NCBI RefSeq assembly: GCF_005925325.1
Contig: NZ_SRMP01000001.1
Coordinates: forward strand, 124,001 to 188,000
Origin: Pedobacter helvus
Lineage (GTDB): Bacteria; Bacteroidota; Bacteroidia; Sphingobacteriales; Sphingobacteriaceae
Direction: 5' to 3'
DNA length: 64,000 nucleotides
Each line of letters starts with the position of its first letter. Position 1 is the stretch's first letter. A program made the translations under genes and the position numbers. Positions 1 through 10,600 of this stretch are shown in pieces. The notes under the pieces were generated by a model that worked only from the letters and a program-made list of their open reading frames with translations, was not told the origin of the DNA and made no database searches.

Positions 1-1498
1 CATCAGTCACTGTTTCTAAGAAATTGTAAACTGATGGCAAAGCGACATCTATCACATTATCGTTCCATTTTTGCACAGAACGGTAAACAGACTTATCTTC
101 CAAATGACGAAGTAAATATTGCTCTGCTGCAGCCTTATCGCCTTTCGCTAAATAGGTCTGATAACGCTTGTCCATTGCTTTGATGGCTGCCCTTGCATGA
201 CCTGGTGTTTCTATTTCGGGGATTATGCGAATATGCCTTGCTGCCGCATAACGAAGTATTTCTTTAAAATCTTCTTTGCTGTAGTAACCGCTTCCCGGCA
301 ATTGATCGATATACGGCCCGGATCCATAAGCAGATTGTAAATTACCACCATCGCCTTTAAGGTGGGCACGTTTAGCACCTACGCTAGTCAATTCTGGCAA
401 AGTTGGGATTTCTAAACGCCAACCTTCATCGTCGTTTAAATGAAAGTGCAAGGTATTGATTTTGTATAAAGCGAATACATCCAACAACTTCAATATTTGT
501 GCTTTAGGTTGGAAATTTCTAGCTACATCGAGCATAAAACCACGATAGCCAAAACGAGGCGCATCCGTTACATCAACTCCTGTTAAGATTATGCTTTTGT
601 TCTTATTAGACGCAAATGCAGCAGGATCAATCAAAGTTTTTAACGATTGGATACCATAAAAAGCACCAGCACTGCTACCTGCCTTAATCACAACACCTTT
701 TTCACTGATGTTTAAAGTATAAGCTTCGTGAGCTGCATCGTTTTTTAGCAAACTAATTGTAGGGTTTGCTTTGCCGAGCTTACTCGCACCAATTTTCTTT
801 CCGAACAGTTTGCCTATCTCTTGCGCTAATAAATTCGCTTCGCTTTCAAAACCAGGTTCGTAACCAATAGTAACATCTGGAGTTAAGGTTAGTGTTTTAC
901 CATTCTCTACATATCCAACCGGTGTTGGAAAAACTTTGGTTAATTTACTTTCACTAATATCAGCAATGTTTTGGTTAGCAGTGTAAATCATTTCGGGTGT
1001 AGTTTCCACATCTCCGCCTACCCTAAAAAACTTCTTCTGATCTGGGGGCGCTACAAAAGCCACTGCTTTAAACGGCACAATTTCTTTGCTTTTATCCCAA
1101 ACTAAATAGAAACCTTGCGGCGCATCTGAGGTGTTGACCATCCACGAATTAGAAAGCATTTCGTAGGTTAAGCTCTCCCCTGGTTTCAATCCTCCGAAAT
1201 TTTTAGCCGGCATAAAACAAGACAGATCTCCATTTATATGAGCTACCTCAAAAGGTTGATTGGCTGTTTTAGGAGTAATTACCCTAATGAAGTTAAAGAA
1301 TAGCTTCCAACCTGTTTTAGGTAAAGTTGCCTTACCGACATTTTTAATTGTAAGCACAGACAAGCCCTGTTCATCTTTCAAAAAGTTGTTTTCTAAAGGC
1401 TGCCAAGTAATTGCCAAATCCAAATCGGAATTTTTCTGTTGCTGTGCCAATGCAGCAGAACTTAAAACGCTAAGCAATACGATATAAAGGAACTTCAT
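1..1498 (-). CDS. Beta-N-acetylhexosaminidase, GH20 (3' end outside window)
   Basis: Translating the minus strand from the ATG at 1498 gives 499 open codons running off the left edge. A signal peptide (MKFLYIVLLSVLSSAALAQ) is followed by an N-terminal beta-sandwich of the hexosaminidase CHB_HEX type (about residues 25-165), a GH20b-like alpha/beta domain (about 175-310) and the start of the GH20 barrel, including HFHLNDDEGWRLEIP and PEIETPGHARA. The part seen stops just before the expected H-x-G-G-D-E catalytic motif, so the catalytic pair cannot be checked. Members of this family remove terminal beta-GlcNAc or GalNAc from glycans, here probably in the periplasm. The start lies one base beyond the stop of the second GH20 gene, so the two are co-transcribed. 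Family call is strong; substrate is inferred. Confidence 0.9.
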   Translation of the reverse strand, partial: MKFLYIVLLSVLSSAALAQQQKNSDLDLAITWQPLENNFLKDEQGLSVLTIKNVGKATLPKTGWKLFFNFIRVITPKTANQPFEVAHINGDLSCFMPAKNFGGLKPGESLTYEMLSNSWMVNTSDAPQGFYLVWDKSKEIVPFKAVAFVAPPDQKKFFRVGGDVETTPEMIYTANQNIADISESKLTKVFPTPVGYVENGKTLTLTPDVTIGYEPGFESEANLLAQEIGKLFGKKIGASKLGKANPTISLLKNDAAHEAYTLNISEKGVVIKAGSSAGAFYGIQSLKTLIDPAAFASNKNKSIILTGVDVTDAPRFGYRGFMLDVARNFQPKAQILKLLDVFALYKINTLHFHLNDDEGWRLEIPTLPELTSVGAKRAHLKGDGGNLQSAYGSGPYIDQLPGSGYYSKEDFKEILRYAAARHIRIIPEIETPGHARAAIKAMDKRYQTYLAKGDKAAAEQYLLRHLEDKSVYRSVQKWNDNVIDVALPSVYNFLETVTD

Positions 1499-1499
1499 C

Positions 1500-3047
1500 T
1501 TATTTATTGGTTTTACTTCTAGATAATCGTTGAATTAGGAGCTTAATCTTCGCATTTCTCAGTTCGTTTTCCTGATCAAGCTCTGCATCATATAAAGCAT
1601 ATTTATTTAGCTCTATAAATCGTTTGTCAAGTTTTTGAGTATCTAACTTTTTCAATTCGCTGATAATTGTGGGTATTCTTTCAGGATTGAAATTAGGGCT
1701 ATTTAATTCTACTTCTAAGGCAGAATAAGTAAGATACTGAACTCTGATATCTGCCATTAGACGATAGTGCTCAAACTCCGCTTTGCCTTTTGAAGGCTTT
1801 AATTCATATAACTGTTTTGAAGCAAGTTTTGCACTATCTAACAGTTGGTTTACGCTTACATTTTTATTGCTTACTGCGCCTTGAGTGATTTCATATGGAG
1901 CTTTTGTCAAGGCATCCCAAAAAGTTTTGCTCTGAGCTTCGTCAAATCCATAGTTTTTAAAACTATAATTTCTAGCGAACTGAGCGATATCCAATGGCTG
2001 ATCCGTTTTCAAAGCTTCAAAATAAGCATCGATCAGCATATTAAAACCCGTAATTGGGTATACCCTTCTAATTGCGTAAAGGTCTACTATATCTCTGGTG
2101 GTTTCAAAAACTGGCGAGTATAAACCAGATGTAGACCATGAAGTCATTACCATACCTTTGTAACCGAATTTTCTTGCAGTCGGAATAAAATCTTTGATAT
2201 TTTTGAAATGTTTTTCCCATTGCGTAAGAAAGTAATTGTCTGGATGACTTCTGATAGATGGCGATCCCCATATTTCGAAACCACTTTCTAATAATTTGCT
2301 GTGATCTCCAAACATATTGATGTCCCAACCATAATTCCAATCGATGAAAATGGTTTGTTTAGGCAATAATTTGAGTGCATCTGGATATTTAATAGCGATA
2401 TCTGCCCATAAAACCGGCGTTTTTCCCAAGCTTACCACCAAATCGCAAAGCAATTTGATATAATCCCCATATAAACGACCTTTGCCCAATTCTTGTGCTT
2501 TCTTCTTTGATTTTTCTGAATGGCCAAGCAAATAAGTTTCATCTCCACCAATGTGGATATATTTTGAACTATGCGTAGAAATTAAATCAGTATAAAGATC
2601 TTTAAACAATGCGCTATTCAAGTCTTCTTTTAATGGATCTACCTGCGAATAGTCTTTTTGATCTTCCCTTTGATCCTTGTAGCGATAGTTACGCAAGATG
2701 TATTCTACGTGGCCAAAACTCTGCTGCAAAGGGATTACATCAATGTTGATGCTTTTACAGTAACTTATGAAATCAATGACTTCTTCCCTAGTGTAAGCTA
2801 ACCTATTGGCAATCATTACGTGATCTTTAAATGGGTAAGTTGCTTCCCATTCCATCACCAAAGTGTTTACACCATTTTCGCTGAGCTTCTTAGCAAAAGC
2901 TTTTAAAGCAGGCATCTTCATTACCTGTATACGAAGATCTAAATGAAAGCCTTTAACCCTAAAATCACTGTTTTTAGTGTTAGCTTGAGCCAACGCTAAA
3001 TTTACAATGAGTACGAAAACTATACTGAGAATATGTCCTTTTTTCAC
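1500..3047 (-). CDS. Single-domain GH20 beta-hexosaminidase, secreted
   Basis: A 515-residue protein with a signal peptide (residues 1-20, ending NLALA). The catalytic pair is visible as HIGGDE at residues 165-170 (D169/E170), with the upstream GH20 barrel strand QQSFGHVEYIL near residue 108. Unlike the neighbouring GH20 it has no CHB_HEX or GH20b domain and starts almost directly with the barrel, as in compact HexD-like enzymes. It probably releases GlcNAc or GalNAc from oligosaccharides imported by the SusCD complex encoded upstream. It lies 102 bp after the beta-helix gene and 1 bp before the next GH20 gene. Two GH20 enzymes of different architecture suggest different linkages or chain lengths (inference). 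Confidence 0.88.
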   Translation of the reverse strand: MKKGHILSIVFVLIVNLALAQANTKNSDFRVKGFHLDLRIQVMKMPALKAFAKKLSENGVNTLVMEWEATYPFKDHVMIANRLAYTREEVIDFISYCKSINIDVIPLQQSFGHVEYILRNYRYKDQREDQKDYSQVDPLKEDLNSALFKDLYTDLISTHSSKYIHIGGDETYLLGHSEKSKKKAQELGKGRLYGDYIKLLCDLVVSLGKTPVLWADIAIKYPDALKLLPKQTIFIDWNYGWDINMFGDHSKLLESGFEIWGSPSIRSHPDNYFLTQWEKHFKNIKDFIPTARKFGYKGMVMTSWSTSGLYSPVFETTRDIVDLYAIRRVYPITGFNMLIDAYFEALKTDQPLDIAQFARNYSFKNYGFDEAQSKTFWDALTKAPYEITQGAVSNKNVSVNQLLDSAKLASKQLYELKPSKGKAEFEHYRLMADIRVQYLTYSALEVELNSPNFNPERIPTIISELKKLDTQKLDKRFIELNKYALYDAELDQENELRNAKIKLLIQRLSRSKTNK

Positions 3048-3149
3048 CTGATCCTATTTTATAATTTGAAAATTCACTTTTGCGCCATTAATACGCTCTT
3101 GCATTTAATTGTTACTACCAAATTTCCCATGCAAATTTCAATTGGTAAT

Positions 3150-4700
3150 TTATTTTGCCTGATAAGCGCCTGGCGAAAATTTGCTTAGGTTTATTGCAGT
3201 CTCGAAAAAATCTTTCGTTCCTAAATCTGGCAACCAATAATTCCCCTCCATTTCACTTTTTGCTAATGCCTTGTTTAAAATCGGGCTAGTTGCTTTTAGC
3301 TTAAAACCGGCAGCACTAGCGAAACCTTTACCATAACTCAACGGATTTACCAATTGAGGGTCTGTAAAAATCCCTTTGTCATCTTTTACGTTCAATTTAT
3401 CGTAACCGAAGTACACATTTCCGTTAAACACCGCAGTTTGTCCGGCAGATTTTACTGCCAACTCACCCTGTCCTTCGTGATAGAAAATGTTATTGTAAAA
3501 CTTTGCTGTGCTTAGTGCTTCATCGGCAATCACTACAGCTTCATGTGCTTTATTTAACACTACTGTATTGTTATGAATAATCCCAGTGCCTCGCACATGG
3601 TTTGCCCAAACTGGAAAATCGAATACATGCAAACCTTTGATACCGTCATTTACGCTAATATTATGTCTGATAATGGCATCTTCAGAAGTACTGGTAATTA
3701 AAACGAAACCTCCCTCGTTATCATGCGAATAGTTGTACTGAATTACGGTACGATACGCATCTTCATCGGCATCAAAAGCTTGTCCATCTTTACCACCTCT
3801 GGTATTGTACACCTCATTGTGTTGGAAAATAGTTTCATCGGTACTGCGACACCACAAAGCCACGCCATATCTTACCAATTCTTCATCAGCGTTATGTGTT
3901 TCCCAAACTTCGTTGTGCTCCACTAACGCTCTGTAACTATACCTTACAATCACGCCGTCGCCAGCGCAATGATGAATTTTGTTTCTTCTGATCACCAAAT
4001 TGGTAATAGGTCTGTTGCCTTTCACTGCTTTTTTGCCATCGGTGAGGTTGGTAAAAATCCCCAAGCGTACTACATTAGCAATCTCACAATCTTCAATTAA
4101 AATGTCATCGAATTTACTTTCAGCAGTACCAATAATACCGATTCCGCCAGTGTTTTTTCCTTTCATTTCGAAAGAATAATCGCCCATAATGTCATGGATG
4201 TATAGGTTTTTCAAGTGAATATGCTTTCTAGAAGCACCATTATCTTTCACTAATACACCTAAGCGATTTCCAATAGTGGTAGCATTATTGGTAATTTCTA
4301 AGTGATTAAGCTCCCAATAGTCCACATCTTCCAGCTTTACCACTTCCGATACTTTACCTTCGCCATCTAACAAGGCTTTTTTAGTACCACTATAAATCGA
4401 TACCACTATTGGATTTTTAGCATCGCCAGAACCTTTTGGCGTTAATTGTCCCTTCCAAATATCTCCAGCTTTGAACAATAAGGAGTCGCCAGCCATAAAT
4501 TGGTAACCATTTACTTTCTGTAGCGATTTCCAAGCTTTAGCAGGTGTTTTGCCATTATTGCTGTCATCACCGTTTTTAGCATCTACATAAAAAGAGCTTC
4601 CTCTTCTGTGATTAGGCACTTCTGAGGTCTCCGCTTTTTTACATGCAAATACAGAAAACTGGATGCCAAGAAGCAAGATTGCAAATGTTTTGATCTTCAT
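3150..4700 (-). CDS. Right-handed parallel beta-helix lipoprotein
   Basis: A 516-residue lipoprotein with signal peptide and lipobox VFAC at C20. Residues 36-75 carry the FYVDAKNGDDSNNGKTP start typical of secreted beta-helix proteins, and the rest consists of repeating asparagine-rich rungs (for example HNEVYNTRGG, HNISVNDG, IHNNTV, FYNNIFY) characteristic of PbH1/Beta_helix folds. Families of this fold include polysaccharide lyases and glycan-binding or epimerase proteins; I cannot assign a catalytic activity. It lies two bases after the three-domain lipoprotein gene and is clearly part of the susCD operon. Probably surface or periplasmic, acting on or holding the same glycan. Confidence 0.8.
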   Translation of the reverse strand: MKIKTFAILLLGIQFSVFACKKAETSEVPNHRRGSSFYVDAKNGDDSNNGKTPAKAWKSLQKVNGYQFMAGDSLLFKAGDIWKGQLTPKGSGDAKNPIVVSIYSGTKKALLDGEGKVSEVVKLEDVDYWELNHLEITNNATTIGNRLGVLVKDNGASRKHIHLKNLYIHDIMGDYSFEMKGKNTGGIGIIGTAESKFDDILIEDCEIANVVRLGIFTNLTDGKKAVKGNRPITNLVIRRNKIHHCAGDGVIVRYSYRALVEHNEVWETHNADEELVRYGVALWCRSTDETIFQHNEVYNTRGGKDGQAFDADEDAYRTVIQYNYSHDNEGGFVLITSTSEDAIIRHNISVNDGIKGLHVFDFPVWANHVRGTGIIHNNTVVLNKAHEAVVIADEALSTAKFYNNIFYHEGQGELAVKSAGQTAVFNGNVYFGYDKLNVKDDKGIFTDPQLVNPLSYGKGFASAAGFKLKATSPILNKALAKSEMEGNYWLPDLGTKDFFETAINLSKFSPGAYQAK

Positions 4701-4702
4701 CT

Positions 4703-6196
4703 TTATTGGATGTTTACTGCAATTTTAATTGGTGTGTTATAGAAACCTCCGTTATTGTCTTTAGCTTCTAGGATAATCTCATCGGCATTGCCAGTTCCCG
4801 AATACAAATATCTAATTGAGCCAGTTACTAAATCGGCTTGCGAGAAACTAGCATTTACTGGTAACGGAATACCGTACTTCACTAAATAACCATTGGCCGG
4901 CAACTTATTTACGATGTAACTGATGTTTTTATCATTGGCACCATTCATTTTTAACTGGGTAGTGGTCAATTTAGCGAAACCATCTTTTGCATTTACGTTA
5001 AGCGGTGTCGCATTTCCAAAAGTTAAAATAGTTGCCGGCGGACTTGAAATACTTAGGTAAGCTTTATACTTACCCGAGTCGAACTCTCTTGGATAGATTT
5101 TCACAAAGTTGTCGTTGTTGTGGTTCATCAAGATATTTAAGAAAGTTTTATTACTTCCATAAAGTTGACTAACCAGAGAAGTTACATCCATTGTGATCCA
5201 GCCTGTTTGCCCGGCCGCTAAAGAAATGTTAGCCAAACTGATACGGTCGTAAGTTGGTGCCGTGGTCCAAGTCACCGTCGTTTCATCAAAATTAGTATCA
5301 GCGCCAGCATAAGCCGTTAAAGAAGAGGCCAAGCCAGTGAAATAGACATAGAAGTTGATTTTCGCTAATCCAATCCTATTGCCAAAACTTGGTGTAGGTA
5401 ATGGAAACTGGAATAAACCCATTCTATCTACAGAAACATCTTTACCGTTCGAGTTTTTCATGTCGATACTAGTGGTATTGTTGAAGTTCTTGTTTCTGTT
5501 AGCTGTTCCATTTTGGATGAAAAGATCTTTAGTTACGTTGATCACATCCGTTTGTGCACCAACTGAGCCAGAAGGTGCATCTGGCACTGCATCTTTCAAT
5601 TTGTAAAAAGTAAATTGATCAGTTACGTGTGCAACACCATTTTTGAATTCTAAATTTTGACTTCTGATAGTTGCAGGCGGCGAAGTTAATTCGGTAGAAT
5701 TATTGGCAGTTAAAATATATTCATTGGAGCTATTGCTACTTCTGGTATAGTAAATAAAGCTACCATTAATAGTTTCAAACTTTTTGGTTTCACCTATTCC
5801 TAAATCAAATGAACGTAAACGACCTTTAAAAATCTGATCAGAAACAATGTTTTTTAATAAAATAGTTGGTACATCATTAAGATTGGTATAACCTAAGCTA
5901 CTTACCATGTTGGTTACCGCCTGATTAGTTAAAAACAATACGGTATAATCCTCCTGTTGGTTTAAAAAGTCGGCTAAACCAGCTTTTTTGATTACTTCTC
6001 CATACATATTTAAGTTGGTAAAATCAGTGCTGTGATCTATTTTCAGGAAGTCAGCAATCGTCATTCCTTTTAAATTGGCACCTGCATCTATTGCTTCAGG
6101 CTGTTCGTTTTTTAATAACTCTAACTTGCCACAACTTAAGCTTGTGCACATGATTGCGAAAGCTAAAGATTTGATGATAATTAATTTTTTATTCAT
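4703..6196 (-). CDS. Surface lipoprotein: FAS1 + DNRLRE/CBM96-like + CSPG-like repeat
   Basis: The reading frame stays open upstream to 6277, but I choose the ATG at 6196: it gives a proper lipoprotein signal (lipobox SLSC) and falls 14 bp after the susD stop instead of overlapping it. The resulting 497 residues show a fasciclin/FAS1 domain (about 45-200; YTVLFLTNQAV, GVAHVTDQFTFY), a DNRLRE/CBM96-like beta-sandwich (about 210-385; FDETTVTWTTAP, GWITMDVTSLV) and a C-terminal cadherin-like CSPG-type repeat (about 395-497; LPANGYLVKYG, FSQADLVTGSIRYLYSG). In position it replaces the usual third surface glycan-binding lipoprotein (SusE/F-like) of a Sus operon, so a substrate-binding role is likely but inferred. 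Confidence 0.78.
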   Translation of the reverse strand: MNKKLIIIKSLAFAIMCTSLSCGKLELLKNEQPEAIDAGANLKGMTIADFLKIDHSTDFTNLNMYGEVIKKAGLADFLNQQEDYTVLFLTNQAVTNMVSSLGYTNLNDVPTILLKNIVSDQIFKGRLRSFDLGIGETKKFETINGSFIYYTRSSNSSNEYILTANNSTELTSPPATIRSQNLEFKNGVAHVTDQFTFYKLKDAVPDAPSGSVGAQTDVINVTKDLFIQNGTANRNKNFNNTTSIDMKNSNGKDVSVDRMGLFQFPLPTPSFGNRIGLAKINFYVYFTGLASSLTAYAGADTNFDETTVTWTTAPTYDRISLANISLAAGQTGWITMDVTSLVSQLYGSNKTFLNILMNHNNDNFVKIYPREFDSGKYKAYLSISSPPATILTFGNATPLNVNAKDGFAKLTTTQLKMNGANDKNISYIVNKLPANGYLVKYGIPLPVNASFSQADLVTGSIRYLYSGTGNADEIILEAKDNNGGFYNTPIKIAVNIQ

Positions 6197-6210
6197 AACA
6201 AGCTGATTAA

Positions 6211-7635
6211 TTATTGATAGTATGAATTTTGTTTTAATAGTGGATTTAACCTGATCTCGTTCAAAGAAATCGGCCACACATAATTGTCTTCGTTGTTTAA
6301 ACCATTAATAGGCTGCATTACAGCTATCGCCTTTTTAGTTCTTACCAAATCGAACCAACGTTTACCTTCAAAGCAAAGCTCTTTTGAACGTTCGTTTAAG
6401 ATGATGTCTTCAATTTGGCTTTTGCTTAGCGAACTATAATCTGAAGGTTGCAATGCCGTTTCTCCGGCCCTAACCTTCATTTGGTTTACAATGGCAATGG
6501 CCTCCGCTGGTCTATCTAATTGATTTAACGCCTCGGCACGTAACAATAAAATATCAGATAATCTGTACATGATGATGTTCTTATCATCCATGGTGCTTCT
6601 CACAAAGTTAGTTTTATCGAAAAACTTAGTGATATCTCTTCTCTCGTTGTAGCTAATGGTAGCTCTTTTATCGTTCGGTTGGAACTTGGTCATCAAAGGT
6701 ATGCTCACTTGAAAAGCTGGCTGAAAACCTATATCGCCATAAACTTGGATATAAAACGACCTAGCGCCACGTTCTGCAAAATTGAAATCGATCTCGAAGA
6801 TACTTTCTGTAGAAAAACCATGCGTAAACTGTCTGGCGTATGAAGTATTTTCCAAAGCCGTAGCATCTGTTAAAGAAGTTAACGAATAGTTGGCGGTATT
6901 GGCCAGAATTTTTTGAGAAGCAGTTAAAGCCTTTTCATATTGATGACGCCACATGTATAAATCTGTGTAAATGGCATTTACCGCACCTGCTGTTAATAGG
7001 GCTTTTGTAGTTTGCGATGGCGAGTAACTTGTAGGTAACAGCAAGCTAGCACTATCTAAGTCTAATTCAATTTGCGTATAAACTTTCTCAGTATCGGCTC
7101 TTTCTACCAAGTAATTCTCAGTAGCATCTTTCAACGGTTGGGTAACCAGCGGTAGTGCACCCCAAATCCTAGTCATATTGAAATAGCAAAGTGCTCTCAA
7201 TGCATAAGCTTGCCCCAAAGTTTGGTTAAACTCGGCAGTTTTGTTAGCGTACAAACCATTTTGGCTCATTATTCTCACATTTTTAATGATCAAATTAGCT
7301 TGATTAACCACTGCGTATAATTGGCTCCAGCTCGTAATCCTTAAACTTGGATTTACATTGTTGGTTAGCAAATTAAGCGACTCGGTATTTAGGGAAGTTA
7401 GATTTTGTGCAACATTATCTGCTCTAGCTTCTCCGTAAAAAACACCTTCTGGTCCCATTGCAGCCTGCAAAAGTGTGTATGCACCATTTAATGCCGCTGT
7501 TGCCTGCGAAGTCTCTTTCCAAAAGTTTGCATCTGCGTATTCAGTAATCGGATTAAGCTCTAATGCTTTTTTACATGCTGTGAGCCCACAAAACAGCAAT
7601 AGCATATATATAAGTATGGATTTTTGATTTTTCAT
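6211..7635 (-). CDS. susD-like: SusD/RagB-family nutrient-binding outer-membrane lipoprotein
   Basis: A 474-residue protein with a lipoprotein signal peptide and C21 (lipobox LTAC). The SusD fold is recognisable from the N-terminal NPITEYADANFWKE, the TPR-like helices with RALCYFNMTRIWGALPLV, and the C-terminal block LNERSKELCFEGKRWFDLVR. SusD proteins form the lid of a SusC porin and capture oligosaccharides at the cell surface. The gene begins 4 bp after the susC stop and is followed 14 bp later by the FAS1-containing lipoprotein gene. Substrate is inferred from the GH20 genes downstream as a GlcNAc- or GalNAc-containing glycan. Confidence 0.95.
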   Translation of the reverse strand: MKNQKSILIYMLLLFCGLTACKKALELNPITEYADANFWKETSQATAALNGAYTLLQAAMGPEGVFYGEARADNVAQNLTSLNTESLNLLTNNVNPSLRITSWSQLYAVVNQANLIIKNVRIMSQNGLYANKTAEFNQTLGQAYALRALCYFNMTRIWGALPLVTQPLKDATENYLVERADTEKVYTQIELDLDSASLLLPTSYSPSQTTKALLTAGAVNAIYTDLYMWRHQYEKALTASQKILANTANYSLTSLTDATALENTSYARQFTHGFSTESIFEIDFNFAERGARSFYIQVYGDIGFQPAFQVSIPLMTKFQPNDKRATISYNERRDITKFFDKTNFVRSTMDDKNIIMYRLSDILLLRAEALNQLDRPAEAIAIVNQMKVRAGETALQPSDYSSLSKSQIEDIILNERSKELCFEGKRWFDLVRTKKAIAVMQPINGLNNEDNYVWPISLNEIRLNPLLKQNSYYQ

Positions 7636-7639
7636 AGCA

Positions 7640-10600
7640 CTACAAATTAATGTTTAGAGAAAAATTGTAAGATCTTGTTCTAGGGAAAGCACCTCTGTCT
7701 ACACCCCCGGCAAGCGAGTTGGTTGATGAACTTACCTCTGGATCGTATCCTGAATAAGAACCAAATGTGAATAGATTGGAAACGCTAATACCTAAGCTTG
7801 CTCCAGAGATTTTAACTTTCGACAGGATACTTTTCGGCAATCTGTAGCTCAATGCAATGTTCTGCAATCTTACAAAAGAAGCATCCTCTACAAAATGATC
7901 TGAAACTGCATAATTCAACATTGGATCGGTTTTTACCAATCGTGGAATATCGGTTACATCGCCCTGCACTCTCCATCTTCTTAACTGATCAGTCGAGAAG
8001 TTTTGATCTATTGGAGAAGAGTCTAAACTTCTTTTCAGTTCATTGAAAACATCGGCACCAAAACTGTAGGTGAACAAGAAACTAAAAGTAAAGTTTTTAT
8101 AGCTCAACTCGTTGGCAAAACCTCCGGTAAAATCTGGATTAGGATCTCCAATAATTTGCAAATCGTCATCGTTAATGATACCATCGCCGTTGAGATCTTC
8201 CCAAATCATATCTCCGCCTTTGTAAATCTTGCCATTGGCAGAACCTTGTTTGTAAGGTATGATTACGCCAGTATTTTCATCTCTTTTGTAAACATTATCT
8301 TCATCTCTGGCATAAACGCCCTTCTTTTTTAAACCATAAAAAACACCTACAGGCTCGCCTACCCTAGCCATGTTAAATAGGTTTGGTCGGTAATCTTGTC
8401 CGTTAGGTAATGATAAAATTTTGTTACGATTGTAAGCGAAAGTTAAAGTTGATGCCCATTTGAAAGGCGCAACAATATTAACGGTAGTTAAAGTAGCCTC
8501 TATACCTTTATTTTGCAACGAACCAAAGTTACCTGGTATGGTACTCACCCCTGTTGTTCCAGGCACAGTTACATCAAATAATAAATCTCTGGTCTTTTTC
8601 AGATAAGCATCTCCAGTAAAGGTTATCCTGTTTTTAAGGAATGATAACTCTAAACCAACGTTGCTATGTTCGGTAGATTCCCACTTTAGCGATGGATTTG
8701 GAATTCCAGACAAAATCACTGCATTTTGCCCTAGATAAGAGCCATTGTTAATGTAACCACCCTGACCTGCATAATTTCCAATCGACTGATTTCCGGTGAT
8801 ACCAAAACTTGCTCTTAACTTACCTTCATCCAAAAATTGGAATTTCTTGAAGAACGTTTCTTCACTAAATCTCCAACCTGCGGAAACTGCTGGAAAGTAT
8901 CCAAATCTGTTATCAGCACCAAAACGAGACGAACCATCTCTTCTAATCAATGCAGAGAACAAATACTTTCCTTTGTAATCGTAATTTGCTCTAGCAAAGA
9001 AAGACAGCAACGAGTTTTGCGAAATGTTTTGGATGTAAGTTGATAAAACTGAAGCTGCACCAACATTGGTTAATTGCGCATCAGGTAATCCTCTACCCAC
9101 TAAATCTAGGTTATCTCTATTAAATTTCTGGTACGATTGACCCAATAAGAAATTAAACGTATGGTCAGTTTTTAGGTTTAATTTATACGTCAACGTATTT
9201 TCGTTAATGAACGACGATGCTTTAGTGGTTTGTAAATAAGAGCTACTCAACTGCCCTTGTGGTAGCAAACTGGTTGGTGTGAAGTTCGATAAATCACTAT
9301 TTTCATAGTCAAAACCTAAATTGGTGGTAAACCTTAAGTTTTTCGCTATCCAAACTTTAAAATCCTGATTTCCGAACATCCTAAAACGCTTGATTCTATT
9401 AGCTGCAAGCTGCGCAATTGCCAAAGGATTAGGCTTACTTCCTTCAAATAATGGAATAAGTTGCCCGGAAAGCGGATCGTATGGGTTATAAACTGGCATG
9501 GTACTTAGGGCTTGAAAAACGACACTCTGCCCGCTCAAGCCTGTTAAAATTCTGGTATAATCTGTATTGGAGAGGTTAAATGACGAACTTCCAGAAATTG
9601 ATTTATTAAATGTGTAATAAACTTTTGCAGTTGCGGTAGCCTGTCCATAATCTGTCTCTCTTACTATCGGATTTAAATCTTTATAACCCGCACTCAAATA
9701 GTAGTTAATAGAATTATCTGATGATCCACCACTGATACTTAAATCCGTTTTTTGTTGTATCGCTTGTCTGTACATGATCTCATGCCAATCAATCGACTTT
9801 GAATAATATGGATGTAGCGAATCTATCACCGATACTTTTGTCGTCATTTGGCCAGTGCTGTTATAGATTGCATCAATGTAGGCACTACGCCATTGAGGTG
9901 CATTCAAAACGCCAACAGTTCTACTTAGCTCTGCTAAACTGGTATTGGAAGAAAATCTGAGTGTAGGTTTCTTCGCATTTCTACCTGATTTTGTAGTGAT
10001 CAAAATTACGCCGTTCGATGCTCTGGAGCCATAAATAGAAGCTGTACCATCTTTTAAGAAATCGATAGATTCAATATCTGCCGGGTTAATATCTGCCAAA
10101 GGGCTGAAAGTAGATCCATCATCATTTAAACCACCGGCAAAAGTTTCAGTGTTAATAGGCACGCCATCAACAATATATAAAGGTTGGCTACTACCGTTAA
10201 CAGATGAAGCACCTCTAATTCTCACCGTAGCTCCAGCGCCCGGCTCTCCAGAATTTGAAGTAATTTGCAAACCAGCAATTTTACCTTGCAAGCTAGTATT
10301 GATATCACCCATTGGATGAGTTTCTAGCTGATCTCCAGATAACGAACCTACTGCACCAGTGACTTCCTTTTTCTTCTGTGTACCATAACCTACAGTAACG
10401 TTCACCTCATTTAAGCTTACCAATTGCTGCTTTAAATTAACATCGAAGTTATTGCGCCCTTTTACTGGTATAGATTGAGAAGTAAAACCTACAGATTTGA
10501 AGACGAGTATCGGATTTTCTCCACTTACATCGATCTTAAACTTACCGTCTTTATCGGTAATTACTGTTTTGCCAGTTGCCATCACCGAAACTGTGATACC

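Noticed and set aside
6197..6277. Longer N-terminus for the FAS1 lipoprotein
   Set aside because: It would overlap the susD gene by 67 bp and bury the lipoprotein signal.
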